A DNA stretch of 64,000 nucleotides from Onthophagus taurus (taxonomy: Eukaryota; Arthropoda; Insecta; Coleoptera; Scarabaeidae). Each line of letters opens with the position of its first letter. Positions within the stretch are counted from its first letter, which is position 1. Position numbers and translations under genes: made by a program. The DNA is taken from positions 12,464,501 to 12,528,500 of the forward strand of contig NC_091975.1 of NCBI RefSeq assembly GCF_036711975.1, given 5' to 3'. Under the pieces are notes generated by a model, which made no database searches, had not been told where the DNA came from, and was given only the letters and a program-made list of their open reading frames with translations. Below, piece after piece: positions 23,713 through 36,700 of this stretch.

Positions 23713-23949
23713 CATGCTACCATTAACTTGTAGTAAAACAACTAATTCTTCAAATTTTCACATTTTCGCATTTTTCTCAATATTGACGCATCTGAGAGCA
23801 AGACTACAAGAGAGCAATATTGGTAAGAATAAAATTTGCTACAACTTTTGTTTTAAACGTTTTTTTGTATCATAATTCGATTTTCGAGTGCTACCATTAA
23901 CTGCTAGTAAAACAACGAAAAACATTTAATTTTCAAATTTTTGTATTTT
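23713..23949 (-). repeat. Satellite C fragment
   Basis: About one and a quarter monomers in reverse orientation between the MITE and the next foldback element. Confidence 0.8.
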
Positions 23950-24229
23950 CGGGTTTCAATGTCAACCTTAATTTTGTGATATTCATAATCTTTACGAAAA
24001 ATCCTTTAAAATGAGTCCAAACACGATGTGGTTATCTCAAAAAATAACAGAGATATTAACATTTTTAATGTTTTGTAGCCAACTTCACTTTGTTAACTTT
24101 AAATTTATTGTTTTTTTGTTGTAACTTTGTTATTTTTTGAGATAAAATAGTCGAGTTTGGACTCGTTTTAAAGGGTTTTTCGTAAAGATTATGAATATCA
24201 CAAAATTAAGGTTGACATTTAAAACCGGA
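23950..24229. mobile_element. Foldback element, copy 1
   Basis: Long inverted arms: GTCAACCTTAATTTTGTGAT and AATCTTTACGAAAAATCC at the left are answered by their complements at the right, ending GGTTGACATTTAAAACCGG. A related copy lies at 52334-52616. No coding capacity. Confidence 0.75.
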
Positions 24230-24811
24230 AGTCGATCATTAAAGGTTATTTTTAAGTTATTTATGGTTTATTTGTATTTATTTTAATGAATTGATACCAA
24301 ACTCGACATAATTGGGTTAAAAAATAAAAAAGCTAGGTTAAAAACTCTCAAATGTCAAAATTAAATATAACGATTTTTTGATAAATATTGAAATGATCTT
24401 AATAAGTATCAAAATTGCTTTAAGTTGATACCAAACACGATATATTTGGGTTAAAGAATAAAAAAGTTAGGTTATAACTGTCAAATGTCAAACAATCGCC
24501 ATTTTTTTTTGTTAAAAATTAAGATATCTCGATAACGGTTGGAGATAAATAGGTCGAGTTTGGGCTCATTTTAAAGGATTTTTAATTTTCTATACATTTA
24601 TGTCAAAAAAACACCATTATAATTAAAAAAATTTCTGAATTGTTGCTTATTAAGAAATAAATACGACTTCATCCGACTAATCCAAAAAACGTTTACCTGG
24701 ACAAGAATGACATTTCCGATTAATAGCAAGACAATCTTTGTGATCGCGATTACTTCTCCCACAGCTATAACATTTTTGCTTGACCTTACAAATTAATTGT
24801 TTGTCCTAAAA
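24230..24811. other. Decayed transposon-like spacer
   Basis: Two related phrases (TTGATACCAAACTCGACATA and TTGATACCAAACACGATATA, each followed by GGGTTAAA and a short A/T run) suggest a degenerate internal duplication or another palindromic element. The right end carries the gag-like relic described next. Confidence 0.4.
24677..24805 (-). pseudogene. Relic of a retroelement nucleocapsid zinc-knuckle region
   Basis: A 42-residue minus-strand stretch without a start contains CYSCGRSNRDHKDC followed by KCHSC, resembling two successive Gag zinc knuckles in which the histidine of the first is displaced and the second is cut short by a stop. Isolated from any other retroelement part, so probably a transposon fragment; a chance frame cannot be excluded. 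Confidence 0.35.
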
Positions 24812-25649
24812 TTTTCATATCTTCGTATCTATCTCGATATTGACGCATCTAAGAGCAAAAGTGCAATAGAGCAATATTGTTAAGAATAAAATTTGCAACA
24901 AATTTTGTTATAAAAGTTTTCTTATAGCACGCTCCGATTCCCAAGTGTTACCTATAATAGCTTGAAAGAGCAACAAATTCATCATATTTTCGTATCTATC
25001 TCGATATTGACGCATCTAAGAGCAAAAGTGCAAGAGAGCAATATTGTTAACAATAAAATTTGCAACAAATTTAGTTATAAAAGTTTTCTTATAGCAAGCT
25101 CTGATTCCCAAGTGTTACCTGTAATCACTTGAAAGAGCAACAAATTCATCAAATTTTCATATTTTCGTATCTATCTCGATTTTGACGTATCTAAGAACAA
25201 AAGTGCAAGAGAGCAATATTGTTAACAATAAAATTTGCAACAATTTTTGTTATAATAGTTTTCTTATAGCATGCTCCGATTTCGAAGTGTTACCTTTAAT
25301 AACTTGAAAGAGCAACAAATTCATCAAATTTTCATATTTTCGTATCTATCTCGATATTGACGTATCTAAGAGCAAAAATGCAAGAGAGCAATATTGTTAA
25401 CAATAAAATTTGCAACAATTTTTGCTATAAAAGTTTTCTTATAGCATGCTTCGATTTCCAAGTGTTACCTTTAATCACTTGAAAGAGAAACAAATTCATA
25501 CAATTTTCATATTTTCGTATCTATCTCGATATTGGCGTATCTAGAAGCAAAAGTGCAAGAGAGCAATATTGTTAGCAATAAAATTTACTATAACTATTGT
25601 TTGAAAAGTTTTTATGTAATTTGCTCCGTTTCCCGAATGTTACCATTAT
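24812..25649 (-). repeat. Satellite C block, GAAAGAGCAACAAATTC subfamily
   Basis: Five monomers in reverse orientation with ATCTATCTCGATATTGACG and AGTTTTCTTATAGCATGC, a distinct C subfamily also found at 29.2-30.3 kb. Confidence 0.9.
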
Positions 25650-26139
25650 GGTGAGTTTAGACATGCATGGATTTAGTGGCGCCAATACAAACCGGCGCGC
25701 CAGTAAAATTAAAGGGCATGTGTAAACATCAACTGTCATGCAAGCTGAAATCATACATGCATCAATAGGAAAAGTCTACACCCTTCTGAAGTCACTGGCG
25801 CCAGTGATGAATCTAAAAACATATAACCATGACAACATAGATGAGTATTCACAAAACACAACATTTTTTAATGTCAAATTTACGTTATGTTTCATTGCAT
25901 TCATAATTAAAACCCAATTACGTTAACAGATTCAAAGATAACGTTTAATTATCCACATTAAACCTAGAATATATCTATTTTCGTTTCGGTTGCGGTCCTA
26001 ATTTGTGTATATAGTTGTAGTACACTTTAAAAATAAAACTGGCGTGTTACTTATTTTTGTTTTCGCACATGTAGTGTAAACCTTTACTGGCGTGCAAACA
26101 GAACTGGCGTCACTAAATCCATGCATGTCTAAATTCACC
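25650..26139. mobile_element. MITE with ~35 bp terminal inverted repeats
   Basis: Left end GGTGAGTTTAGACATGCATG and right end, reversed, GGTGAATTTAGACATGCATG; similarity continues through GGATTTAGTG and CGCCA. It is 490 bp, inserted in a satellite C monomer at CCATTATG, which resumes at TTATGCAAT. The GC-rich inner terminal part (GGCGCGCC, CTGGCGCCAG) stands out. Superfamily not recognised; no transposase. Confidence 0.82.
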
Positions 26140-27285
26140 TTTATGCAATAAATGCAATAAATTTATCCAATTTTCATATTTTCGTATTTTTCTCGATATT
26201 GACGCATCAAAGAGCAAAAATGAAAGAGAGCAATATTGTTAACAATAAAATTTACTATAATTATTATATTAAAAGTTTTTATGTAATATGCTCCGTTTCC
26301 CGAATGTTACCATTATGCAATAAATGCATTAAATTCATCAAATTTTCATATTTTCGTATCTATCTCGATATTGACGTATTTAAGAGCAAAAGTGCAAGAG
26401 ATCAATATTGTTAACAATAAAGTTTGCAACAATTTTTGTTATAAAAGTTTTCTTACAGCATGCTCCGATTTCCAAGTGTTACCTATAATAGCTTGAAAGA
26501 GCAACAAATTCATAAAATTTTCATATTTTCGTGGATATCTCGATATTGACGTATCTAAGAGCAAAAGAGCAAGAGAGCAATATTGTTAACAATAAAATTT
26601 GCATCAATTTTTGTAATAAAGGTTTTCTTATAGCAAGTTGCGATTTCCAAGTGTTACCTTTAATACCTTCAAAGAGCAAGGAATTCATCAAATTTTCACA
26701 TTTTTGTATCTATCTCGATATTGACGCATCTGAGAGCAAACGTGAAAGAGAACAATATTGTTAAGAATAAATTTTGCTACAACTTTTGTTCTAAAATTAT
26801 TTTTGTAACATGCTTCGATTCCCGAATGTTACCATTAGCTAATAGTAAAACAAGGAAATTCAACAAATTTTCGTATTTTTCTCAACATTAATGAATCTGA
26901 GAGCAAATATACAAGAGAGCAATATTGTTAAGAATAAGATTAGCTACAACTTTTGTTTTAGAAGTTTTTTTATAACATGCTCCGATTTCTAAGTGTTACC
27001 TTTAACAATTATAGAACAACGAAATTCATCAAATTTTCACATTTTCGCATTTTTCTCAATATTAACGCATCTGAGAGCAAGACTAGAAGAGAGCAACATT
27101 GTTACCAATAAAATTTGCTACAACTTTTGTTCTAAAAGTGTTTTTGTATCATGCTCCGATTTCCGAGTGCTACCATTAACTATTAGTAAAACCACTAAAA
27201 TCATCAAATTTTCATATTTTCTTATTTTCCTCAATATTGACGCATCTGAGAGCAAAAGTACAACAGAGCAGTATTGGTAAAGCTA
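26140..27285 (-). repeat. Satellite C block
   Basis: Six to seven monomers in reverse orientation with mixed subfamilies. Confidence 0.9.
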
Positions 27286-28085
27286 AGTGTCTACTTGAGA
27301 GAAACTTCACCATGTCCACTAGTGAAATATGTCCGTGCTATGGAAAGGAAAATTTATTTTCTTTCAGTGTTTTGTGTAAATATGGATGTAAACAAAATTG
27401 CAAGTGCAATAGTGCTGTACAAAATTTAAAAAAAGCAAACAGGAAAAAATAAAAAGAAGCTGTTGGGTGAAACCATGGATTTGGCGTAGATTAGAGCTGG
27501 GTGTCAACAAATATCAACATTCGTTGTCAAATTGTTAGTTATTTGGCATACTGGATTCACAAAAAGTGAACTCGAATGCTTTAATGGCCCTTATAAATGC
27601 AAACTATATGTTTATTGTGGTGCACGTGATAGCTTAATAGTGGCTTGGCAGTATTTTGGAAAATTATTAGAAGATATAAACTTAAACGCTCAATTGCTGG
27701 AAGAGACTAGATATTGCTGACAGAAGACTAAGTATTACTAATGAAAGACTAGATATTGGAAATGAAGCACATCTTTCTTACAGAAGACTACACACCACTA
27801 CTAAAAAACCAAATACTGTTAGCAGAAGACTTAATTTTACTGTTAGAAGGCCAAATTATGTTGTCAGAATGGTATAAATCCCGTTTAAATTTCTTCTATG
27901 TTCTTTAAATTTGGTATTCCAAAGAGCAGAATTTTTTTTCATACACTTTAATGAATTCAAATATATCTTCTTGGGGCCATTTTCTTTTAGGTGTTATCTT
28001 TAAACGTGTCATATTGAGAAAACTCGCAGCTACTCGCAGCAAAATTCGAACCGTGTTGATTCTTTGACAGTCACTCTCACTATAG
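27286..28085. other. Non-satellite island with domain relic and degenerate short repeats
   Basis: About 800 bp of unique sequence. Around 27700-27870 a degenerate ~25 bp phrase (AGAAGACTA...TATT) recurs five to six times. Two short + strand frames (27237 and 27532) show no known domain. The right end holds a MADF-like relic on the minus strand. Confidence 0.45.
27868..28000 (-). pseudogene. MADF-domain (Adf-1-like) fragment, frame-broken
   Basis: On the minus strand one frame reads KRKWPQEDIFEFIKVYEKKF, the first helix of a MADF (myb/SANT-like) domain. A neighbouring frame continues with LWNTKFKEHRRNLNGIY, matching the LWN...K...R..A part of that domain. The shift and lack of context mark it as a relic, possibly of a transposon-associated MADF protein. 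Based on motif resemblance only. Confidence 0.4.
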
Positions 28086-30310
28086 ATAAATTATGCAGCG
28101 AATTCTTCAAATTTTCATATTTTCTTATTTTCCTCAATATTGACGCATCTGAGAGCAAGAGTAGAAGAGAGCAATATTGGTAACAATAAAATTTGCTACA
28201 ACTTTTGTTCTAAAAGTTTTTTTATAACATCCTAGGATTCCCGAATGCTACCATTAATTACTAGTAAAACAACGAATTCTTCAGATTTTCATATTTTTGC
28301 ATTTTTCTCAATATTGACGCATCTAAGAGCAAAAATACAACAGAGCAAGATTGATAAGAATAAAATTTACTACAACTTTTGTTCTACAAGTTTTTTTGTA
28401 TCATGCTCCGATTTTCGAGTGCTACCATTACCTACTAGTAAAATTACGAAAAACATTAACTTTTCATATTTTTGTATATTTCTCAATATTGACGCATCTG
28501 AGAGCAAAAATACAACAGAACAATATTAACAAGAATAAAATTTGCTACAACTTTTGTTTTAAAAGTTTTTTTGTAACATGCTTCGATTCCCGAGTGCTAC
28601 CTATTAGTTTGTAGTTAAACAACAAATTCTTCAAATTTTCATATTTTCGCATTTTTCTCAATATTGACGCATCTGAGAGCAAGACTACAAGAGAGTAATA
28701 TTGGTAATAATAAAATTTGCTACAACTTTTGTTCTAAAAGTTTTTTTTGTAACACGCTCCGATTTCCGAGTCCTACCCATTAACTTGTAGTAAAACAACA
28801 AATTCTTCAAATTTTCATATTTTCGCATTTTTCTCAATATCTATGCATCTGAGAGCAAAAATAGAAGAGAGCAATATTGCTAAGTATAAAATTTGCTACA
28901 ACTTTTGTTGTAAAAATTTGTTTGTAACTTGCTCCAATTTTCAAGTGTTACCATTAACAATTGGTAAAGCAACGAAATTCATAAAATTTTCAAATTTTCG
29001 TATTTTTCTGGATATTGACGTATCTGAGAGCAAATATACAAGAGAGCAATATTGTTAAGAATAAGATTTGGTACAACTTTTGTCCTAAAAGTTTTTTTAT
29101 AACATGCTTCGATTCCCGAATGTTACCATGAGCTAATGGTACAACAAGGAAATTCATGAAATATTAAAATTTTTGTATTTTTCTCAATATTGACGCATCT
29201 AAGAGCAAATATACAAGAGAGCAATATTATTAACAATAAAAGTTGCAATAATTTTTGTTATAAAAGTTTTCTTATAGCAAGCTCCGATTCCCAAGTGTTA
29301 CATTTAATATCTTGAAAGAGCAACAAATTCATAAAATTTTCATATTTTCGTATCTATCTCGATATTGACGTATCTAAGCGCAAAAGTGCAAGAGAGCAAT
29401 ATTGTTAACAATAAAATTTGCAACAATTTTGGTTATAAAAGTTTTCTTATAGCACGCTCCGATTCCCAGGTGTTGCCTTTAGTAACTTGAAAGAGCAATA
29501 AATTCATAAAATTTTCTTATTTTCGTATCTATCTCGATATTGACGTATCTAAGCGCAAAAGTGCAAGAGAGCAATATTGTTAACAATAAAATTTACAACA
29601 ATTTTTGTTATAAAAGTTTTCTTATAACATGCTCCGATTTCCAAGTGTAACCTTTAATCACTTGAAAGAGCAACAAATTCATCAAATTTTCATATTTTCG
29701 TATCTATCTCGATTTTGACGTATCTAAGAACAAAAGTGCAAGAGAGCAATATTGTTAACAATCAAATTTGCAACAATTTTTGCTATAAAAGTTTTCTTAT
29801 AGCATTCTCCGATTCTCAAGTGTTACCTTTAATCATTTGAAAGAGCAACAAATTCATAAAATTTTCGTATATATCTCGATATTGACGTATCTATGAGCAA
29901 AAGTGGAAGAGAGCAATATTATTAACTATAAAATTTGCAACAATTTTTGTTATAAAAGTTTTCTTATAACAAACTCAGATTCCCAAATGTTACCTTTAAT
30001 ATCTTGAAAAAGCAATAAATTCATCAAATTTTCGTATATATCTCGATATTGACGCATCTAATAGCAAAAGTGCAAGAGAACAATATTATTAACAATAAAA
30101 TTTGCAACAATTTTTGTTATAAGAGATTTCTTATAGCAGACTCCGATTACCTTTAATATCTTGAAAGAGCAACGAATTCGTATATATCTCGATATTGACG
30201 CATCTAAGAGCAAAAATACAAGAGAGCAATATTATTAACAATAAAATTTGCAACAATTTTTGTTATAAAAGTTTTCTTATAACAAGCTCCGATTCCCAAG
30301 TATTACCAAA
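28086..30310 (-). repeat. Satellite C array
   Basis: About 13 monomers in reverse orientation. The left half belongs to the TAGTAAAACAACG subfamily, the right half (from about 29200) to the GAAAGAGCAACAAATTC subfamily; near 30150 a monomer is shortened. Confidence 0.92.
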
Positions 30311-30349
30311 AATATCTTAAAAGGGACTTCAAAGGGTTAATTAAAAATT

Positions 30350-30510
30350 AAAAAATTTCTAATTCGATTTTAATCGAATTATTATTGTTTAATTTAATTA
30401 ATTCTTAATCGAATTAACATTAAATCAATTTAAATCAAAAAAATTAATTCAAATCAAAGAAAAAGAATTAATTTGGCACCCCTGATTTCATGTCTAATAA
30501 TTTCAAGTGA
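30350..30510 (+). repeat. Dispersed module H, copy 2 (upstream of myosin)
   Basis: Same segment as 14893-15052, with TTAATCGAATTA and GGCACCCCTGATTT. It ends ~230 bp before the myosin start codon. The 30511-30739 interval that follows should hold the myosin promoter and 5' UTR; no clear core element seen. Confidence 0.7.
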
Positions 30511-30739
30511 CATTTCGTTTCGCATTATTGAGGTTAAACCCCAAAAAAATCGTATTTTTTAATAACACGCTCCTATTTAGTGGTTAAAATCGTCGATTTT
30601 GTATTCCTTGTTATCGATTTTATGGTAAAATCGTTTTTTCGCCCCCACAACACCGCTACAAGCGAAACAAAAAAAGTGAGGTTATGTCACCCAGAAAAAG
30701 TGTAAGATAATCTAAAAAAAATCGTTTTGTGACTTTGTG

Positions 30740-33700
30740 ATGCTCAATTGGGAGCAAGATATAGGCGTGTGGGATGCAGTTTTACTCGAGCCCCTCACCG
30801 AGGATGCCTTCCTTTCGAATCTGCACCAAAGGTTCAAAAGGGACCAAATTTATACGTATATTGGGAATGTTTTGATTTCGGTTAATCCTTATAAAAAGCT
30901 CGCCTTGTATTCGGCCGATTTAGCAGCTAATTATGCTCGTAGGGCGCCTTTTCAACTTCCTCCACACATGTAAGTATTTTTTTTTTTTAATTAAATTAAA
31001 ATTATTAATAAAATTGATCAATTTTAGATATGGAATAACAAATACAGCTTACAGATGGCTTCAAGATAGAAATGAAGATCAATGTATCATAATAACCGGT
31101 GAAAGTGGATCAGGAAAGACAGAGGCTGCTCGAATTGTGCTCCAATTTTTGGTTTTAACCTCAGGAAATGTCTCAAAAGAGGTTAAACTTTGTAATGACC
31201 AATTGGTGCAGGCTAATACTGTTTTGGAGGCTTTTGGGAATGCAAGAACTGTTAAAAATAAGAATGCCTCAAGATTTGTGAGCAAAAAGTTGGTCTAATT
31301 TGATTAATTTAACTAATTTGGTTCATTTTTAGGGGAAATTTTTGGATATTCAGTTCAATTTTAGAGGGGAACCTATTGGTGGCTTCTTAACCAACTGTAA
31401 GTAGATAATTTTTGATTAATTAAGTCAATTTTGAAGATTTTAAGGATAAATCACCAAATAAAAGAGTTGGAATATGTAAAAAGAGACTTAATAATCTCTC
31501 CAATACAATTTTAAATCTACCTAGATGGTTTTTAATACTATTTTGGAGCTAAATTGTCGCATTCTTTATTATTATTAATAACAATAACAATATAAAACCT
31601 AAATTTGCACCTCAATTTTTAAAAAATCGCCAAAAATCGGGGATTTAGGATATCACAACGAAATTTTCAAAAATTATAGAGTCAAGTGTCACCTTTTCAG
31701 TGAATCAAACCGATTTTGAAAATGTCTTTTAGTTTTTGAGATAAAGCGTTTTTATATTGAGCCCATATCTTCATAATAAAACTCATTTTTGAGTTTATCT
31801 CATGAACTATTAATTTTATAAAAAAATTTTATAAGGAATATTTATTTAGAATTAAAAAAGGAATTATTTTCGTTAATATCATTTTTTGAAATTCCAATAT
31901 TTTAATTTCCCACTGAATAGTACGTAAAATGAAACTCAATGTATCTCGAAGCATATCGTTTTTATCGAATAATTTTGTAAGGAATATTTATTTAGAATTA
32001 AAAAAGGAATTATTTTCGTTAAAATCATTTTTTGAAATTCCAATATTTTAATTTCCCACTGAATAGTATGTAAAATTAAACTCAATATATTTCGAAGAAT
32101 ATCGTTTCAATCGAAAAATTTTATAAAAAATATTTATTTAGAATTAAAAAAGGAATTATTTTCGTTAATATCATTTTTTGAAATTACAAAATTTTAATTT
32201 CCCACTGAATAGTACGTAAAATAATACTCAATGTATCTCGAAGAATATCGTTTTAATTGAAAAGTTTTGTAAGGAATATTTATTTAGAATTAAAAAAGGA
32301 ATTATTTTCGTTAATATCATTTTTTGAAATACCAATATTTTAATTTCCCACTGAATAGTACGTAAAATAATACTCAATGTATCTCGAAGAATATCGTTTT
32401 AATTGAAAAGTTTTGTAAGGAATATTTATTTAGAATTAAAAAAGGAATTATTTTCGTTAATATCATTTTTTGAAATACCAATATTTTAATTTCCCACTGA
32501 ATAGTACGTAAAATAATACTCAATGTATCTCGAAGAATATCGTTTTAATTGAAAAGTTTTGTAAGGAATATTTATTTAGAATTAAAAAAGGAATTATTTT
32601 CGTTAATATCATTTTTTGAAATACCAATATTTTAATTTCCCACTGAATAGTACGTAAAATAATACTCAATGTATCTCGAAGAATATCGTTTTAATTGAAA
32701 AGTTTTGTAAGGAATATTTATTTAGAATTAAAAAAGGAATTATTTTCGTTAATATCATTTTTTGAAATTCCAATATTTTAATTTCCCACTGAATAGTACG
32801 TAAAATAATACTCAATGTATCTCGAAGAATATCGTTTTAATTGAAAAGTTTTGTAAGGAATATTTATTTAGAATTAAAAAAGGAATTATTTTCGTTAATA
32901 TCATTTTTTGAAATTACAAAATTTTAATTTCCCACTGAATAGTACGTAATATAAAACTCAACGTATCTCGAAGAATATCGTCTTAATCGAAAAATTTTAT
33001 AAAAAATATTTATTTAGAATTAAAAAAGGAATTATTTTCGTTAAAATCATTTTTTGAAATTCCAATATTTTAATTTCCCACTGAATAGTACATAAAATGA
33101 TATTCAATACAACTCAGTGTATCTCGAAGCATATCATTTTTATCGAAAAATGTTTCATATAATATTTATTTATAAAGTCATTTAAAATCAATTTTTTAAC
33201 TAAAAAATTCTAAATCTCCTCCAGGTGGCGTTGCACACTGGTATGAAAATGATATTTTTGAGGTTATCTCAAGAATTATTAATTTTATCAAAAAATTTTG
33301 TCAGGAATATTTATTTAGAATTAAAAAAGCAATTATTTTCGTTAAAATCACTTTTTGAAATTCCAATATTTTAATTTCCCACTGAATAGTACGTAAAATG
33401 AAACTCAATGTATCTCGAAGAATATCGTTTTAATCGAAAAATTTTATAAAAAATATTTATTTAGAATTTAAAAAGCAATTATTTTCGTTAACATCATTTT
33501 TTGAAATTCCAATATTTTAATTTCCCACTGAATAGTACGTAAAATTAAACTCGATGTATCTCGAAACATATCGTTTTAATCGAAAAATTTATTAAGGAAT
33601 ATTTATTTAGAATTAAAAAAGGAATTATTTTCGTTAAAATAATTTTTTGAAATTCCAATATTTTAATTTCCCACTGAATAGTACGTAAAATGATACGCAA

Positions 33701-36700
33701 TGTATCTTGAAGAATATCGTTTTAGCCGAAAAATTTTTTAAGGAATTTTTATTTAGAATTAAAAAAGGAATTATTTTCGTTAATATTATTTTTTGAAATT
33801 CCAATATTTTAATTTCCCACTGAATAGTACGTAAAATGATACTCAATGTATCTCGAAGAATATCGCTTTTATAGAAAAATTTTGTAAAGTATATTTATTT
33901 AGAATCAAAAAAGCAATTATTTTCGTTAAAATTATTTTTTGAAATTCCGATATTTTAATTTCCCACTGAATAGTACGTAAAATGAAACTCAATGTATCTC
34001 GAAGCACATCGCTTTAATCGAAAAATTTTGTAAGGAATATTTATTTAGAATTAAAAAAGGAATTATTTTCGTTAAAATCATTTTTTGAAATTCCAATATT
34101 TTAATTTCCCACTGAATAGTACGTAAAATAATACTCAATGTATCTCGAAGAATATCGTTTTAATTGAAAAGTTTTGTAAGGAATATTTATTTAGAATTAA
34201 AAAAGGAATTATTTTCGTTAATATCATTTTTTGAAATTCCAAAATTTTAATTTCCCACTGAATAGTACGTAAAATAAAACTCAACGTATCTCGAAGAATA
34301 TCGTTTTAATCGAAAAATTTTATAAAAAATATTTATTTAGAATTAAAAAAGGAATTTTTTCGTTAATGTCATTTTTTGAAATTCCAATATTTTAATTTCC
34401 CACTGAATAGTACGTAAAATAAAACTCAACGTATCTCGAAGAATATCGTTTTAATCGAAAAATTTTATAAAAAATATTTATTTAAAATTAAAAAAGGATT
34501 TTTTTTCGTAAAATCATTTTTTGAAATTCCAATATTTTAATTTCCCACTGAATAGTACGTAAAATTAAACTCAATATATTTCGAAGAATATTGTTTTAAT
34601 CGAAAAATTTTTTAAAAAATATTTGTTTAGAATCACAAAAGCAATTATTTTCGTTAAAATCATTTTTTGAAATTCCAATATTTTCATTTCCCACTGAATA
34701 GTACGTAAAATGATACTCGATGTATCTCGAAGAATATCGTTTTAATCGAAAAATTTTATAAAAAATATTTATTTAGAATTAAAAAAGAAATTATTTTCGT
34801 TAAAATCATTTTTTGAAGTTCCAATATTTTAATTTCCCACTGAATAGTACGTAAAAGGAAACTCAATGTATCTCGAAGCATATCGTTTTTATCGAATAAT
34901 TTTGTAAGGAATATTTATTTAGAATTAAAAAAGGAATTATTTTCGTTAAAATCATTTTTTGAAATTTCAATATTTTAATTTCCCACTGAATAGTACGTAA
35001 AATGATACTCAATGTATCTCGAAGAATATCGTTTTTAACGAAAAAAATTTTAAGGAATTTTTATTTAGAATTAAAAAAGGAATTTTTTTCGTTAATATCA
35101 TTTTTTGAAATTCCAATATTTTAATTTCCCACTGAATAGTACGTAAAATGATACTCAATGTATCTCGAAACATATCGTTTTAATCGAAAAATTTTGTAAG
35201 GAATATTTATTTTGAATTAAAAAAGCAATTATTTTCGTTAATAGCATTTTTTGAAATTCCAATATTTTAATTTCCCACTGAATAGTACGTAAAATTAAAC
35301 TCAATATATTTCGAAGAATATCGTTTTAATCGAATAATTTTGTAAGGAATATTTATTTAGAATTAAAAAAGGAATTATTTTCGTTAAAATCATTTTTTGA
35401 AATTCCAATATCTTAATTTCCCACTGAATAGTACGTAAAATGATACTCAGTGTATCTCGAAGCATATCGTTTTTATCGAAAAATTTTGTAAGGAATATTT
35501 ATTTAGAATTAAAAATGCAATTATTTTCGTTAATATCATTTTTTGAAATTCCAAGATTTTAATTTCCCACTGAATAGTACGTAAAATGAAACTCAATGTA
35601 TCTCGAAGAATATCGTTTTAATCGAAAAATTTTATAAAAAATATTTATTTAGAATTAAAAAAGAAATTATTTTCGTTAAAATCATTTTTTGAAATTCCAA
35701 TATTTTAATTTCCCACTGAAGAGTACGTAAAATGATACTCAATGTATCTTGGAGAATATCGTTGTAATCGAAAAATTTTGTAAGGAATATTTATTTAGAA
35801 TTAAAGAAGGTATTATTTTCGTTAATATCATTTTTTGAAATTCCAATATTTTAATTTCCCACTGAATAGTACGTAAAATGATACTCAATGTATCTCAAAC
35901 TACATCGTTTTTATCGAAAAATTTTTTAAGAAATATTTATTTAGAATTAAAAAAGGAATTATTTTCGTTAATATCATTTTTTGAAATTCCGATGTTTTAA
36001 TTTCCCACTGAATAGTACGTAAAATGATACTCAATGTATCTCGAAGCATATCGCTTTTATCGAAAAATTTTGAAAGGAATATTTATTTAGAATTAAAAAA
36101 GGAATTATTGTCGTTAATATCATTTTTTGAAATTCCAATATTTTAATTTCCCACTGAATAGTACGTAAAATGAAACTCAATGTATCTCGAAGAATATCGT
36201 TTTAATCGAAAAATTTTATAAAAAATATTTATTTAGAATTAAAAAAGGAATTATTTTCGTTAATATCATTTTTTGAAATTCCAAAATTTTAATTTCCCAC
36301 TGAATAGTACGTAAAATTAAACTCAATATATTTCGAAGAATATCGTTTTAATCGAAAAATTTTGTAAGGAATATTTATTTAGAATTAAAAAAGGAATTAT
36401 TTTCGTTAAAATCATTTTTTGAAATTCCAATATTTTAATTTCCCACTGAATAGTACGTAAAATGAAACTCAATGTATCTCGAAGAATATCGATTTAATCG
36501 AAAGTTTTTTTAAGGAATATTTATTTAGAATCAAAAAAGCAATTATTTTCGTTAATATCATTTTTTGAAATTCCAATATTTTAATTTCCCACTGAATAGT
36601 ACGTAAAATGAAACTCAATATATTTCGAAGAATATCGTTTTAATCGAAAAATTTTATAAAAAATATTTATTTAGAATTAAAAAAGCAATTATTTTTGTTA

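Noticed and set aside
33634..33846. 70-codon minus-strand frame
   Set aside because: Lies wholly in satellite B monomers.
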